Assembly: GCA_008923285.1 (NCBI GenBank)
Contig: WBSG01000004.1
Location: 1-64,000 of the forward strand
DNA from: Betaproteobacteria bacterium SCN2
GTDB lineage: Bacteria > Pseudomonadota > Gammaproteobacteria > Burkholderiales > Thiobacillaceae
DNA: 64,000 nt
Direction of reading: 5' to 3'
Shown: positions 1 to 7,970 of the stretch, in pieces
Layout: each line of letters opens with the position of its first letter
Numbering within the stretch: position 1 is the first letter of the stretch
Made by a program: the position numbers and the translations under genes
The notes under the pieces: generated by a model
Database searches by the model: none
Told to the model about the DNA's origin: nothing
The model's input: the letters and a program-made list of their open reading frames with translations, nothing else

Positions 1-391
1 TGGACGGTTAATCGGGCATTCTTGTGGGCGTTCATTCGGGGGCCTCGGAGGTTTGGTTTGGTTGGCGCCTCCAATTCTCCGGGTACGCCCCGAGTGAACA
101 ACCTACAGAGAAATCACAACTAGCCGCCCCGGCCCGTTGCTCAAAATGCAGTCCGTGATTCGCGCAAGCCGGCCTGCCCGCCAGGGCTAAATAAGGATTT
201 CCCGTTTTGCTTAAACAATCGTATTTGCTGGCCTGTGCGGTGGTTTCTCCCCGCAAAGCCAGCAAATACGTGGGGGTGCTGATTTTTTATACACCCCCTC
301 CCCGCAAAGCCCCAATTTGACGGGGCTCCATCCAAAGGGCTTTTGCCCCCATCAAATTTCTTGCGGCAGCCAGTTGACAGCCCGCATTCCC
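1..391. other. Gene-free region upstream of nrdA, rich in inverted repeats
   Basis: No convincing gene is seen here. The short minus-strand frame at 32-265 has no ribosome binding site or recognisable motif. What stands out is inverted repeats. A perfect 13-base stem pairs CGTATTTGCTGGC (220-232) with GCCAGCAAATACG (258-270). GGGGGTG (272-278) pairs with CACCCCC (292-298) around an AT-rich loop. The words CCCCGCAAAGCC (250-261) and CCCCGCAAAGCC (300-311) repeat. These could be the 3' end of an upstream unit, a terminator region, or a structured nrd leader. No known riboswitch consensus was recognised. Confidence 0.4.
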
Positions 392-436
392 CCACTAGAA
401 TTTGTATCCGGCCTCCAGCGTTACTACTATATGTTG
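392..436 (+). promoter_or_regulatory. Tandem NrdR-like boxes upstream of nrdAB
   Basis: CTACTATATGTTG at 424-436 closely matches the NrdR box (ACACWATATMTTG). A weaker second match, CCACTAGAATTTG, lies at 392-404, exactly 32 bp away, which is about three helical turns. NrdR repressor sites in bacterial nrd promoters are known to occur as helically phased pairs. This supports NrdR control of the ribonucleotide reductase operon. The weaker box makes the pair a probable rather than certain call. Confidence 0.65.
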
Positions 437-446
437 TGAACAACCC

Positions 447-455
447 TGTGGATAA
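447..455 (+). promoter_or_regulatory. DnaA box upstream of nrdA
   Basis: TGTGGATAA is the exact complement of the consensus DnaA box TTATCCACA. It lies 11 bp downstream of the NrdR-like box and about 110 bp before nrdA. In E. coli, nrdAB transcription is known to be modulated by DnaA. A single 9-mer can occur by chance, so the functional role is inferred from its position. Confidence 0.5.
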
Positions 456-563
456 GCTCTGGAAAGCCTTTGGATCACTGATTTGGATCATGCGCCACCG
501 CCCAGGTGGCGCGCCAGTTTGAATAGCGCCCGCCCCCCGCGGCGGCCCCTGAGAGGAGAGGAC

Positions 564-3461
564 ATGCTGCAAACCGCCACCGAGCCCGCAATCCACCACA
601 CCGCCGCGCCCGAAAGCGCCCCGCCGGCCGCCGACAGCCCCTACGCCGACTACAAGCTGATCCGCCGCAACGGCGCGGTGGTCAGCTTCGAGCCGTCGAA
701 GATCGCCATCGCCATGACCAAGGCCTTCATCGCGGTGCAGGGCGGCCAGGCCGCGGCCAGCGCGCGCATCCGCGAACTGGTGGAATCGCTGACCCAGCAG
801 GTGGTTGCCGCCCTCATCCGCCGCACTCCCGGCGGCGGCACCTTCCACATCGAGGACGTGCAGGACCAGGTCGAGCTCGCGCTGATGCGCTCGGGCGAGC
901 ATGAAGTCGCCCGCGCCTACGTGCTGTACCGGGAGAAGCGCAACGCCGAGCGCGCCGCGCAGAAGGCCGCCGACAAGGCTGCCGGCGTGCCCGAGCAGGT
1001 CATCCACGTGGTGGAAGACGGCCAGAAGAAGCCGCTCGACCTCGCCCGCCTTGCCGCCACCATCAACGCTGCCTGCGCCGGCCTCGGCGAGGAAGTGAAG
1101 GGCGAGCCCATCCTGCAGACCGTGGTGCGCGACCTCTACGACGGCGTGTCCATCGAAGAAGTCGAGAAAGCCCTGATCCTCGCCGCCCGCGCCGGCATCG
1201 AGCAGGACCCCGCCTACACCTTCGTCACCGCCCGCCTGCTGCTCAACTCCATCCGCCACGAAGTGCTCGGCCACGCCGTGTCGCAGGAGCAGATGGCCGA
1301 GGAATACGCCGCCTACTTCAACGCCTACGTGAAAAAAGGCATCGAGGCCGAGCTGCTCGACGAACGCCTCGGCCAGTACGACCTCGCCCGCCTGGGCCAG
1401 GCGCTCGACGCCAGCCGCGACCTGAAATTCGGCTACCTCGGCCTGCAGACCCTGTACGACCGCTACTTCCTGCACATCGAGGACAAGCGCATCGAACTGC
1501 CGCAGGCCTTCTTCATGCGCGTGGCCATGGGCCTCGCACTCAACGAGATCGACCGCGAAGCGCGCGCCATCGAGTTCTACAACGTGCTGTCCAACTTCGA
1601 CTTCATGTCGTCGACGCCCACGCTGTTCAACTCCGGCACGCGCCACAGCCAGCTGTCGTCCTGCTACCTCACCACCGTGTCCGACGACCTCGACGGCATC
1701 TACCAGGCCATCAAGGAAAACGCCATGCTGCAGAAGTACGCCGGCGGCCTCGGCAACGACTGGACGCCGATCCGCGCGCTGGGCTCGCGCATCAAGGGCA
1801 CCAACGGCAAGTCGCAGGGCGTCGTGCCCTTCCTCAAGGTGGTCAACGACACCGCCGTGGCGGTCAACCAGGGCGGCAAGCGCAAGGGCGCGGTCTGCGC
1901 CTACCTCGAGACCTGGCACCTCGACATCGAGGAATTCCTCGAACTCAGGAAGAACACCGGCGACGACCGCCGCCGCACCCACGACATGAACACCGCGAAC
2001 TGGATTCCCGACCTGTTCATGAAGCGCGTCATGGAAAACGGCGAGTGGACCCTGTTCTCGCCCAACGACTGCCCCGACCTGCACGACAAGTACGGCAAGG
2101 CCTTCGAAGAGGCCTACACCCGCTACGAAGAGAAAGCCGCGCGCGGCGAGATCAGGCACTTCAAGAAAATGCCCGCGCTCAACATGTGGCGCAAGATGCT
2201 GTCGATGCTGTTCGAGACCGGCCATCCCTGGATCACCTTCAAGGACCCGTGCAACATCCGCAGCCCGCAGCAGCATGTCGGCGTGGTGCACTCTTCCAAC
2301 CTGTGCACCGAGATCACGCTCAACACGTCCGACACCGAAATCGCCGTGTGCAACCTCGGCTCGGTCAACCTCGTCGCCCACCTGAAGAATGGCGCCCTCG
2401 ACCTGGACAAGCTGAAGCGCACCATCCAGACCGCCATGCGCATGCTCGACAACGTGGTGGACGTGAACTACTACGCCGTCGGCAAGGCGCGCAATTCCAA
2501 CCTCAAGCACCGTCCGGTGGGCATGGGCATCATGGGCTTCCAGGACGCGCTGCAGGAACTGCGCGTGCCCTACGCCTCCGAGCAGGCCGTCGAGTTCGCC
2601 GACCGCTCCATGGAAGCCGTGGCCTACTACGCCTACTGGGCCTCCACCGAGCTGGCGGCCGAGCGCGGCCGCTACTCCAGCTACGAAGGCTCGCTGTGGA
2701 GCCAGGGCATCCTGCCGCACGACTCCATCAAGCTGCTGGCCGAGCAGCGCGGCGGCTACCTCGAGTGCAACACCGACGCCACGCTGGACTGGGACAGCCT
2801 GCGCGCCCGCATCGCCGAGTACGGCATGCGCAACTCCAACTGCCTGGCCATCGCCCCCACCGCCACCATCGCCAACATCGTCGGCGTGAGCGCCTCCATC
2901 GAGCCCACCTACCAGAACATGTACGTGAAATCGAACCTCTCGGGCGAGTTCACCATCAGCAACAAGTACCTGGTGGCGGACCTGAAAAGGCTCAACCTGT
3001 GGGACGAAGTCATGGTCGCCGACATCAAGTACTTCGACGGCTCGCTGGCCAAGATCGACCGCATCCCGGCTGATGTGCGCGCGCTCTACGCCACCGCCTT
3101 CGAAGTCGAGCCGCAGTGGCTGGTCGAGTGCGCCGCGCGCCGCCAGAAGTGGATCGACCAGGCGCAGAGCCTCAACATCTACATGGCCGGCGCATCGGGC
3201 AAGAAGCTGGACGAGACCTACAAGCTCGCCTGGCTGCGCGGCCTGAAAACCACCTACTACCTGCGCACCCTGGGCGCGACCTCCGCCGAGAAATCCACCG
3301 GCAAGGGCGGCGAACTGAACGCCGTCTCCGCCCACGGCGGCGGCATGAGCGCGGCCGGCGCGGCGATGATCAGCAACCTGCCCGAGCCCGAAGTGGCCGG
3401 CAAAGCCTGCACCCTGCGCCCCGGCGACCCCGGCTTCGAAGAGTGCGAGGCCTGCCAGTAA
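564..3461 (+). CDS. nrdA: Ribonucleoside-diphosphate reductase class Ia, alpha subunit
   Basis: Reduces ribonucleoside diphosphates to deoxyribonucleotides in the cytosol, together with NrdB. The 965-residue protein is longer than E. coli NrdA because the N-terminus carries two ATP-cone-like regulatory segments (about residues 30-125 and 145-240), as in Pseudomonas-type enzymes. Active-site residues are in place: C367 in SSCYLTT, C581 and E583 in SNLCTEI, C596 in AVCNLGS. The C-terminal redox pair C961/C964 lies in ECEACQ. The start at 564 follows GAGAGGAGAG at proper spacing. An in-frame upstream ATG at 483 would add 27 residues without a ribosome binding site. nrdB follows after 121 bp. Confidence 0.97.
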   Translation: MLQTATEPAIHHTAAPESAPPAADSPYADYKLIRRNGAVVSFEPSKIAIAMTKAFIAVQGGQAAASARIRELVESLTQQVVAALIRRTPGGGTFHIEDVQDQVELALMRSGEHEVARAYVLYREKRNAERAAQKAADKAAGVPEQVIHVVEDGQKKPLDLARLAATINAACAGLGEEVKGEPILQTVVRDLYDGVSIEEVEKALILAARAGIEQDPAYTFVTARLLLNSIRHEVLGHAVSQEQMAEEYAAYFNAYVKKGIEAELLDERLGQYDLARLGQALDASRDLKFGYLGLQTLYDRYFLHIEDKRIELPQAFFMRVAMGLALNEIDREARAIEFYNVLSNFDFMSSTPTLFNSGTRHSQLSSCYLTTVSDDLDGIYQAIKENAMLQKYAGGLGNDWTPIRALGSRIKGTNGKSQGVVPFLKVVNDTAVAVNQGGKRKGAVCAYLETWHLDIEEFLELRKNTGDDRRRTHDMNTANWIPDLFMKRVMENGEWTLFSPNDCPDLHDKYGKAFEEAYTRYEEKAARGEIRHFKKMPALNMWRKMLSMLFETGHPWITFKDPCNIRSPQQHVGVVHSSNLCTEITLNTSDTEIAVCNLGSVNLVAHLKNGALDLDKLKRTIQTAMRMLDNVVDVNYYAVGKARNSNLKHRPVGMGIMGFQDALQELRVPYASEQAVEFADRSMEAVAYYAYWASTELAAERGRYSSYEGSLWSQGILPHDSIKLLAEQRGGYLECNTDATLDWDSLRARIAEYGMRNSNCLAIAPTATIANIVGVSASIEPTYQNMYVKSNLSGEFTISNKYLVADLKRLNLWDEVMVADIKYFDGSLAKIDRIPADVRALYATAFEVEPQWLVECAARRQKWIDQAQSLNIYMAGASGKKLDETYKLAWLRGLKTTYYLRTLGATSAEKSTGKGGELNAVSAHGGGMSAAGAAMISNLPEPEVAGKACTLRPGDPGFEECEACQ

Positions 3462-3484
3462 GCATCCCCCTCAAAACCAATCGA

Positions 3485-3559
3485 ACACAGAGGACACGGA
3501 GGGAACAGAGTAAAACACAGAGGGATCCCACCTCTGTTACCTCTGCTCCCTCTGTGTAA
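3485..3559. repeat. Purine-rich inverted repeat between nrdA and nrdB
   Basis: The left arm beginning ACACAGAGGACACGGAGG (from about 3485) and the right arm ending CTCCCTCTGTGT (to about 3559) are imperfect inverted copies of about 25 bases around a central spacer. The same kind of CAGAGG/CCTCTG palindrome recurs at 51627-51706, 55633-55775 and 59848-59935. It sits inside the nrdAB operon and would form a long hairpin in the transcript. Confidence 0.6.
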
Positions 3560-3582
3560 AGAAAGAAAAAAAGGAGCCAAAT

Positions 3583-4743
3583 ATGCTGAGCTTTGAAGAC
3601 GACTTCTCCGCCACCCCCGCCCTGCAGCCCGCCGTGGGCAGTGCCCCGCCCATCCCGGCCTCGCTGCTGAAAACCGGACAGGCCGACGCAGGCGCATCGC
3701 AGCCTGCCGACGCAGAAGCCCAGTTCCGTCGCGTGCAGGCCGCGGACAAGCGCGTCATCAACGGCGCCACCGACGTCAACCAACTCGTGCCCTTCAAGTA
3801 CAAGTGGGCCTGGGAAAAATACCTGGCCGGCTGCGCCAACCACTGGATGCCGCAGGAAATCAACATGAGCCGCGACATCGGCCAGTGGAAGGACCCCGCC
3901 GCGCTTAGCGAAGACGAGCGCCGCCTGATCAAGCGCAACCTCGGCTTCTTCGTCACGGCTGACTCCCTGGCCGCCAACAACATCGTGCTCGGCACCTACC
4001 GCCACATCACCGCGCCCGAGTGCCGCCAGTACCTGCTGCGCCAGGCCTTCGAAGAAGCCATCCACACCCACGCCTACCAGTACATCGTGGAAAGCCTGGG
4101 CCTGGACGAATCGGAAATCTTCAACGCCTATCACGAGATCGAGAGCATCCGCGACAAGGACGATTTCCTCATCCCCTTCATCGACACCCTCACCAATCCG
4201 CAATTCAAGACCGGCACGCCCGAGGCCGACCAGAAACTCTTAAAGTCGCTGATCGTGTTCGCCTGCATCATGGAAGGCCTGTTCTTCTACGTCGGCTTCG
4301 TGCAGATCCTGGCGCTGGGCCGCCAGAACAAGATGACCGGCGCGGCCGAGCAGTACCAGTACATCCTGCGCGACGAGTCCATGCACTGCAACTTCGGCAT
4401 CGACCTCATCAACTCGATCAAGCTGGAAAACCCACACTTGTGGACGAATGAATTCAAGGCCGAAATCCGCACCCTCATCCAGAAGGGCGTCGAGCTCGAA
4501 TACAAATACGCCGAAGACACCATGCCGCGCGGCGTCCTGGGCCTCAACGCCAGCCAGTTCAAGGAATACCTGCGCTTCATCGCCAACCGCCGCTGCCAGC
4601 AGATCGGCCTGGACGAACTCTTCCCCCACGCCACCAACCCCTTCCCGTGGATGGCGGAAATGATCGACCTGAAGAAGGAGAAGAACTTCTTCGAGACCCG
4701 GGTGACGGAGTATCAGACGGGCGGGGCGTTGAGCTGGGATTGA
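3583..4743 (+). CDS. nrdB: Ribonucleoside-diphosphate reductase class Ia, beta subunit
   Basis: The radical-generating partner of NrdA: a ferritin-like helical protein holding a di-iron centre and a tyrosyl radical. In the 386-residue product the diagnostic pattern E158-x2-H161-x3-Y165 (EAIHTHAY) supplies iron ligands and the radical tyrosine. The second ligand pair is E265/H268 in RDESMHCNF. The first 60 or so residues, rich in Ala and Pro, extend beyond the E. coli protein. The start follows AAGGAGCC. It is co-directional with nrdA and shares its promoter region. Confidence 0.96.
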   Translation: MLSFEDDFSATPALQPAVGSAPPIPASLLKTGQADAGASQPADAEAQFRRVQAADKRVINGATDVNQLVPFKYKWAWEKYLAGCANHWMPQEINMSRDIGQWKDPAALSEDERRLIKRNLGFFVTADSLAANNIVLGTYRHITAPECRQYLLRQAFEEAIHTHAYQYIVESLGLDESEIFNAYHEIESIRDKDDFLIPFIDTLTNPQFKTGTPEADQKLLKSLIVFACIMEGLFFYVGFVQILALGRQNKMTGAAEQYQYILRDESMHCNFGIDLINSIKLENPHLWTNEFKAEIRTLIQKGVELEYKYAEDTMPRGVLGLNASQFKEYLRFIANRRCQQIGLDELFPHATNPFPWMAEMIDLKKEKNFFETRVTEYQTGGALSWD

Positions 4744-4781
4744 CCGGCTGGATTACAGGCGCAAGCAACCGCTTTGTTTTG

Positions 4782-4800
4782 TGTATTAGTGTGTAATACA
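4782..4800. promoter_or_regulatory. Palindromic operator candidate before hicA
   Basis: TGTATTA-GTGTG-TAATACA is a perfect 7-base inverted repeat ending two bases before the hicA start codon, in an AT-rich stretch that must also hold the promoter. HicB antitoxins bind palindromes near their own promoters through the C-terminal DNA-binding domain. The position fits autorepression of hicAB. The assignment to HicB is inferred. Confidence 0.6.
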
Positions 4801-4802
4801 AT

Positions 4803-4991
4803 ATGAACAGCGCGGAACTGATCAAGCGTTTGGAAAGCGAAGGCTGGGTGCGCGTCGGCGGCAAGGGCGACCATGTCAAGTACAAGCACCCCGACAAACC
4901 CGGCCACGTTGTGATCCCCCATCCGCGCAAAGACATTGCCATTGGCACGCTGCGCAACATCTACCGGCAAGCCGGTTGGGATTGGAGGTAA
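4803..4991 (+). CDS. hicA: HicA-family mRNA interferase toxin
   Basis: A 62-residue basic protein with the double-stranded RNA-binding-like HicA fold. The conserved Gly-rich loop followed by catalytic His is visible as GGKGDHVKYKHP, with H24 the probable catalytic residue. HicA toxins cleave mRNA and are neutralised by HicB. The C-terminus reads GTLRNIYRQAGW, a typical HicA ending. The toxin precedes the antitoxin, the usual hicAB order, with only two bases between stop and the hicB start. The full-length fold suggests an active module. Confidence 0.92.
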   Translation: MNSAELIKRLESEGWVRVGGKGDHVKYKHPDKPGHVVIPHPRKDIAIGTLRNIYRQAGWDWR

Positions 4992-4993
4992 TC

Positions 4994-5386
4994 ATGCTGT
5001 ATCCGGTTTACGTTCACATGGGTGACAAACGCCATGCACACGGCGTCACCGTGCCGGATTTTCCAGGTTGCTACTCCGCGGCGGACAACTGGGACGAGCT
5101 TCCCACCAAAATCCAGGAAGCCGTCGAAGTCTATTGCGAAGGCGAGGACATGGACATCCCCGCTCCCACCCCGCTGGAGAAACTTGCCGCCAAGCCAGAA
5201 TACAAAGGCGGCGTATGGATGCTGGTGGATGTCGATGTTTCCCAACTCTCCACCCGCCCTGTGCGCCTGAACGTTTCTCTGCCAGAAGGCCTGGTCAAGC
5301 GAATCGATGCCTACGCCAAGGCTCACCACCTGAGCCGTTCGGGCTTTCTGGCGAAAGCTGCGATTTCGGAAATGGAGCGACAGTGA
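4994..5386 (+). CDS. hicB: HicB-family antitoxin
   Basis: A 130-residue antitoxin. The N-terminal half (YPVYVHMGDKRHAHGVTVPD) is the partial RNase H-like domain that binds HicA. The C-terminal half, from about residue 90 (RPVRLNVSLPEGLVKRID), is a ribbon-helix-helix DNA-binding domain, so the protein probably also represses its own promoter at the palindrome before hicA. The start at 4994 was chosen because GGAGG at 4984-4988 lies just upstream; an in-frame ATG at 4976 lies inside hicA and lacks a site. The stop overlaps the next start (GTGATG). Confidence 0.92.
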   Translation: MLYPVYVHMGDKRHAHGVTVPDFPGCYSAADNWDELPTKIQEAVEVYCEGEDMDIPAPTPLEKLAAKPEYKGGVWMLVDVDVSQLSTRPVRLNVSLPEGLVKRIDAYAKAHHLSRSGFLAKAAISEMERQ

Positions 5387-5631
5387 TGCAACCGATGGAA
5401 GACGATATCCCGCGTAAAGTCCTGATCGTCGTCAGCGGTGGAATCGCATATGCCTATGCCGAGTCTGGGGTACAAGTTGCCATCGCAGATTTAGACAATA
5501 TGGCTGTCGAACACGACGACACACAGACAGTCATTCATACCGATTACAAGCACTTGCTCGAATCTGCCGGCGTGGACTACCCAACCGATAAAAGCGCGGC
5601 ATCAAACCAAGCAGAAATCATCAAGATTTAA
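5386..5631 (+). CDS. Small protein of unknown function, third gene of the hicAB unit
   Basis: An 81-residue acidic protein whose ATG overlaps the hicB stop, so it is almost certainly co-translated with hicAB. A second in-frame ATG lies at 5395. No family was recognised. It has a hydrophobic N-terminal segment (VLIVVSGGIAYAYA) and an acidic middle (DLDNMAVEHDDTQT). Base composition is clearly lower in G+C than flanking genes, suggesting that it arrived with the toxin-antitoxin module. It could modulate HicAB or be an unrelated cargo gene. Confidence 0.6.
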   Translation: MQPMEDDIPRKVLIVVSGGIAYAYAESGVQVAIADLDNMAVEHDDTQTVIHTDYKHLLESAGVDYPTDKSAASNQAEIIKI

Positions 5632-5643
5632 GCACACGCGTGA

Positions 5644-5727
5644 ATGGCTAACCCACTCAAAGATAAGGTAATTGCCGAGCTGTCTAGTCACTACGGGAAG
5701 CTCAAGAAGCTCGCACTGCTAGAATAA
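5644..5727 (+). CDS. Possible 27-residue peptide downstream of hicAB
   Basis: A short frame, MANPLKDKVIAELSSHYGKL..., ends at TAA 5725. It starts 12 bases after the preceding stop and shares the lower G+C of that gene. There is no strong ribosome binding site. It may be the truncated N-terminus of a longer protein lost when the element was inserted next to the penicillin-binding protein gene, or it may be noise. It resembles no family I know. Confidence 0.3.
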   Translation: MANPLKDKVIAELSSHYGKLKKLALLE

Positions 5728-5795
5728 ACACCACTTCCCCCCGAAACGCATGGCCGGACCGGCGCGTGCGACTGGACCCATGCCCCTCTTGTTGA

Positions 5796-7901
5796 TTGGT
5801 CGAGACTTCCTTGGTAGCGGTCACGCTGCGTAAGCTTTTCTCCGGCAAGCCGACCGGGGAGCCGGACCTGCATGCGGATGGCGCAGCGGCTCAGGCGGCG
5901 CCCGCGAGGCCCCGGCGCAGCTGGCGGCGATGGATTCTGCGCGGGCTGTTGGCGATGCTGGTCGTGTTCGTGCTTCTCGTCGGCTGGCTGGCGATGACGG
6001 CGCCGCTTTCCAGGTCGCTGGCGCCGATCGCCCCGCCCCAGATCACGCTGCTGGCCGCCGACGGCACGCCGATCGCGCGCAAGGGGGCGATCGTCGAGGC
6101 GCCGGTGCAGGTGGCAAAGCTTCCCGATCATGTCATCCAGGCCTTCCTCGCCATCGAGGACCGGCGCTTCTACGACCACTGGGGCATCGATCCCCGCGGC
6201 ATCGCGCGCGCGGTCTGGAGCAACCTGACGACGGGCCGCACGCAAGGGGGCAGCACCATCACCCAGCAACTGGCCAAGTTCACCTTCCTCACGCCCGAAC
6301 GGACGCTGACGCGCAAGGCGCGCGAGATGCTGATCGCCTTCTGGCTCGAAGCCTGGCTGAGCAAGGACGAAATCCTCGAACGCTATCTTTCCAACGCGTA
6401 TTTCGGCGGCAACACCTACGGCCTGCGCGCGGCTTCGCTGCACTATTTCTACCGCCAACCGGAGCGGCTGACGCCGGGCCAGGCCGCGATGCTTGCCGGC
6501 CTGCTGCAGGCGCCGTCGCGGCTCGCGCCGACGAACAACTTCGACCTTGCCGAGAAACGCATGCGCCTGGTGCTGCAATCCATGGTCGCCGCGGGCTACC
6601 TGAGCCCGCAGCAGGCGGCCGCAATTCCGACTCCCGTGCTCGATGTGCGTGCGCGCAACGAGCTGCCGACCGGCACCTATTTTGCCGACTGGGCATTGCC
6701 CGAGGCCCGCAAGCTGAGCGATGTCGGCTATGCCCGGCAGACCATCACGACCACGCTGGATTCGCGCTTGCAGGCGGCCGCGCGGCGTGCGGTGGCGCGC
6801 GTGGCGCTCGGCAGCGCACAGGTCGCGCTCGTCGCCATGCGCCCCGACGGCGAGGTGGTGGCGATGGTCGGCGGGCGCGACTATGCCGCATCGCCCTTCA
6901 ACCGCGTCACCCAGGCGCGCCGCCAGCCCGGCTCGACATTCAAGCTGTTCGTCTATCTGGCCGCGTTGCGCGAAGGCTGGCAGCCGGACGACGTGATCGA
7001 GAACGGCCCGATCGAGAGCGGTTCATACCGTCCGCGCAATGTGGGCGATGCCTATTCGAAGACGATCACGCTCGAAAATGCCTTCGCGCAGTCGAGCAAC
7101 GTCGCCGCCGTGCGGCTGCTCGGCCGGATCGGCCATAAACCCATGATCGCCACGGCGCGTGCGCTGGGCGTGACCGCGCCGCTGCCGGAGGGCGACCCCA
7201 GCCTTGCCCTGGGAACGGCGAGCATGACCCTGCTCGAACTCACCGCGGCGTATTCCGGCGTTGCCAGCAACCGCTATCCGGTCCTGCCGCGCGCCTTCCC
7301 TGCCGAGCCCGGGGGCCTGCTCGACTGGCTGTTCGACGATCGGCGCAGCCTGCCGCGCGAGGTGCAGACGGACATCGAGCGGCTGTTGCGCGCAGCGATC
7401 AGCAAGGGCACCGGGCGTGCCGCGATGCTGTCGCAGCCGGTCTTCGGCAAGACCGGCACGAGCCAGGACTCGCGCGATGCGCTGTTCGTCGGCTATGCCG
7501 GCGGCCTGGTCACCGGCGTGTGGGTCGGCAATGACGACAATTCCCCGCTCGCCGGAATTTCGGGCGGTGGCGTGCCGGCGCAGATCTGGCGCGATTTCAT
7601 GGGCCAGGCGCTCGGCCCGGCGCCGCGACCGCAGCGGCGGGGCGATCCGGGCGGGCCGGTCCAGCCGCAGGACGTGATCGACCTCGGCAACATTCCGCTC
7701 GGCACGAACACCCGGGTTCGCATCGAAAAGGACGGAACGGTCATCAGCACCGATATCGGGGGCCTGCCGTTCGAAGTGCGCATCGACGAGCAGGGCATGT
7801 GGATCGACGGCGAGCGCATGGCCGAGCAGATTGCGAATGCGGCGCGCAAGCGTCACGAGGAAGAGATGCGGCGGCGCGCCGAGCAGGCCCGCGGCAACTA
7901 G
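5796..7901 (+). CDS. Bifunctional class A penicillin-binding protein (PBP1A-type)
   Basis: Polymerises glycan strands and cross-links peptides in the periplasm. After a short cytosolic tail, one membrane helix (about residues 48-67) anchors the protein. The GT51 glycosyltransferase follows, with catalytic E121 in AIEDRRFYDHWGID and the motif QGGSTITQQL. The transpeptidase shows S380-T-F-K383, S433-S-N435 and K552-T-G. Length is about 701 residues. There is no ATG: a TGA at 5793 closes the frame, and the first candidate starts are TTG at 5796 and 5811, so the N-terminus is uncertain. The sequence looks more like sphingomonad PBPs than betaproteobacterial MrcA (impression only), and it sits beside a toxin-antitoxin module. 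Confidence 0.88.
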   Translation: MVETSLVAVTLRKLFSGKPTGEPDLHADGAAAQAAPARPRRSWRRWILRGLLAMLVVFVLLVGWLAMTAPLSRSLAPIAPPQITLLAADGTPIARKGAIVEAPVQVAKLPDHVIQAFLAIEDRRFYDHWGIDPRGIARAVWSNLTTGRTQGGSTITQQLAKFTFLTPERTLTRKAREMLIAFWLEAWLSKDEILERYLSNAYFGGNTYGLRAASLHYFYRQPERLTPGQAAMLAGLLQAPSRLAPTNNFDLAEKRMRLVLQSMVAAGYLSPQQAAAIPTPVLDVRARNELPTGTYFADWALPEARKLSDVGYARQTITTTLDSRLQAAARRAVARVALGSAQVALVAMRPDGEVVAMVGGRDYAASPFNRVTQARRQPGSTFKLFVYLAALREGWQPDDVIENGPIESGSYRPRNVGDAYSKTITLENAFAQSSNVAAVRLLGRIGHKPMIATARALGVTAPLPEGDPSLALGTASMTLLELTAAYSGVASNRYPVLPRAFPAEPGGLLDWLFDDRRSLPREVQTDIERLLRAAISKGTGRAAMLSQPVFGKTGTSQDSRDALFVGYAGGLVTGVWVGNDDNSPLAGISGGGVPAQIWRDFMGQALGPAPRPQRRGDPGGPVQPQDVIDLGNIPLGTNTRVRIEKDGTVISTDIGGLPFEVRIDEQGMWIDGERMAEQIANAARKRHEEEMRRRAEQARGN

Positions 7902-7970
7902 CTTTCGGCGCACGCGGTCCGCCCCCGCCTCCACTTGGCCACCCTGGCTCCGTGCTATCCTCTGCCCGCC

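Noticed and set aside
32-265. 77-codon minus-strand frame before nrdA
   Set aside because: There is no ribosome binding site and no family, and it spans part of the stem-loop region.
483-563. N-terminal extension of NrdA from ATG 483
   Set aside because: The extension is Pro/Arg-rich and unlike NrdA, while GAGAGGAGAG fits the start at 564.
141-3335. 1064-codon open frame antisense to nrdA
   Set aside because: It is a high-G+C shadow of nrdA with Val/Gly/His/Ala-biased translation, no motifs and no ribosome binding site. Similar long antisense frames over rlmN, gdhA/tex, the kinase gene and hrpA were rejected for the same reason.
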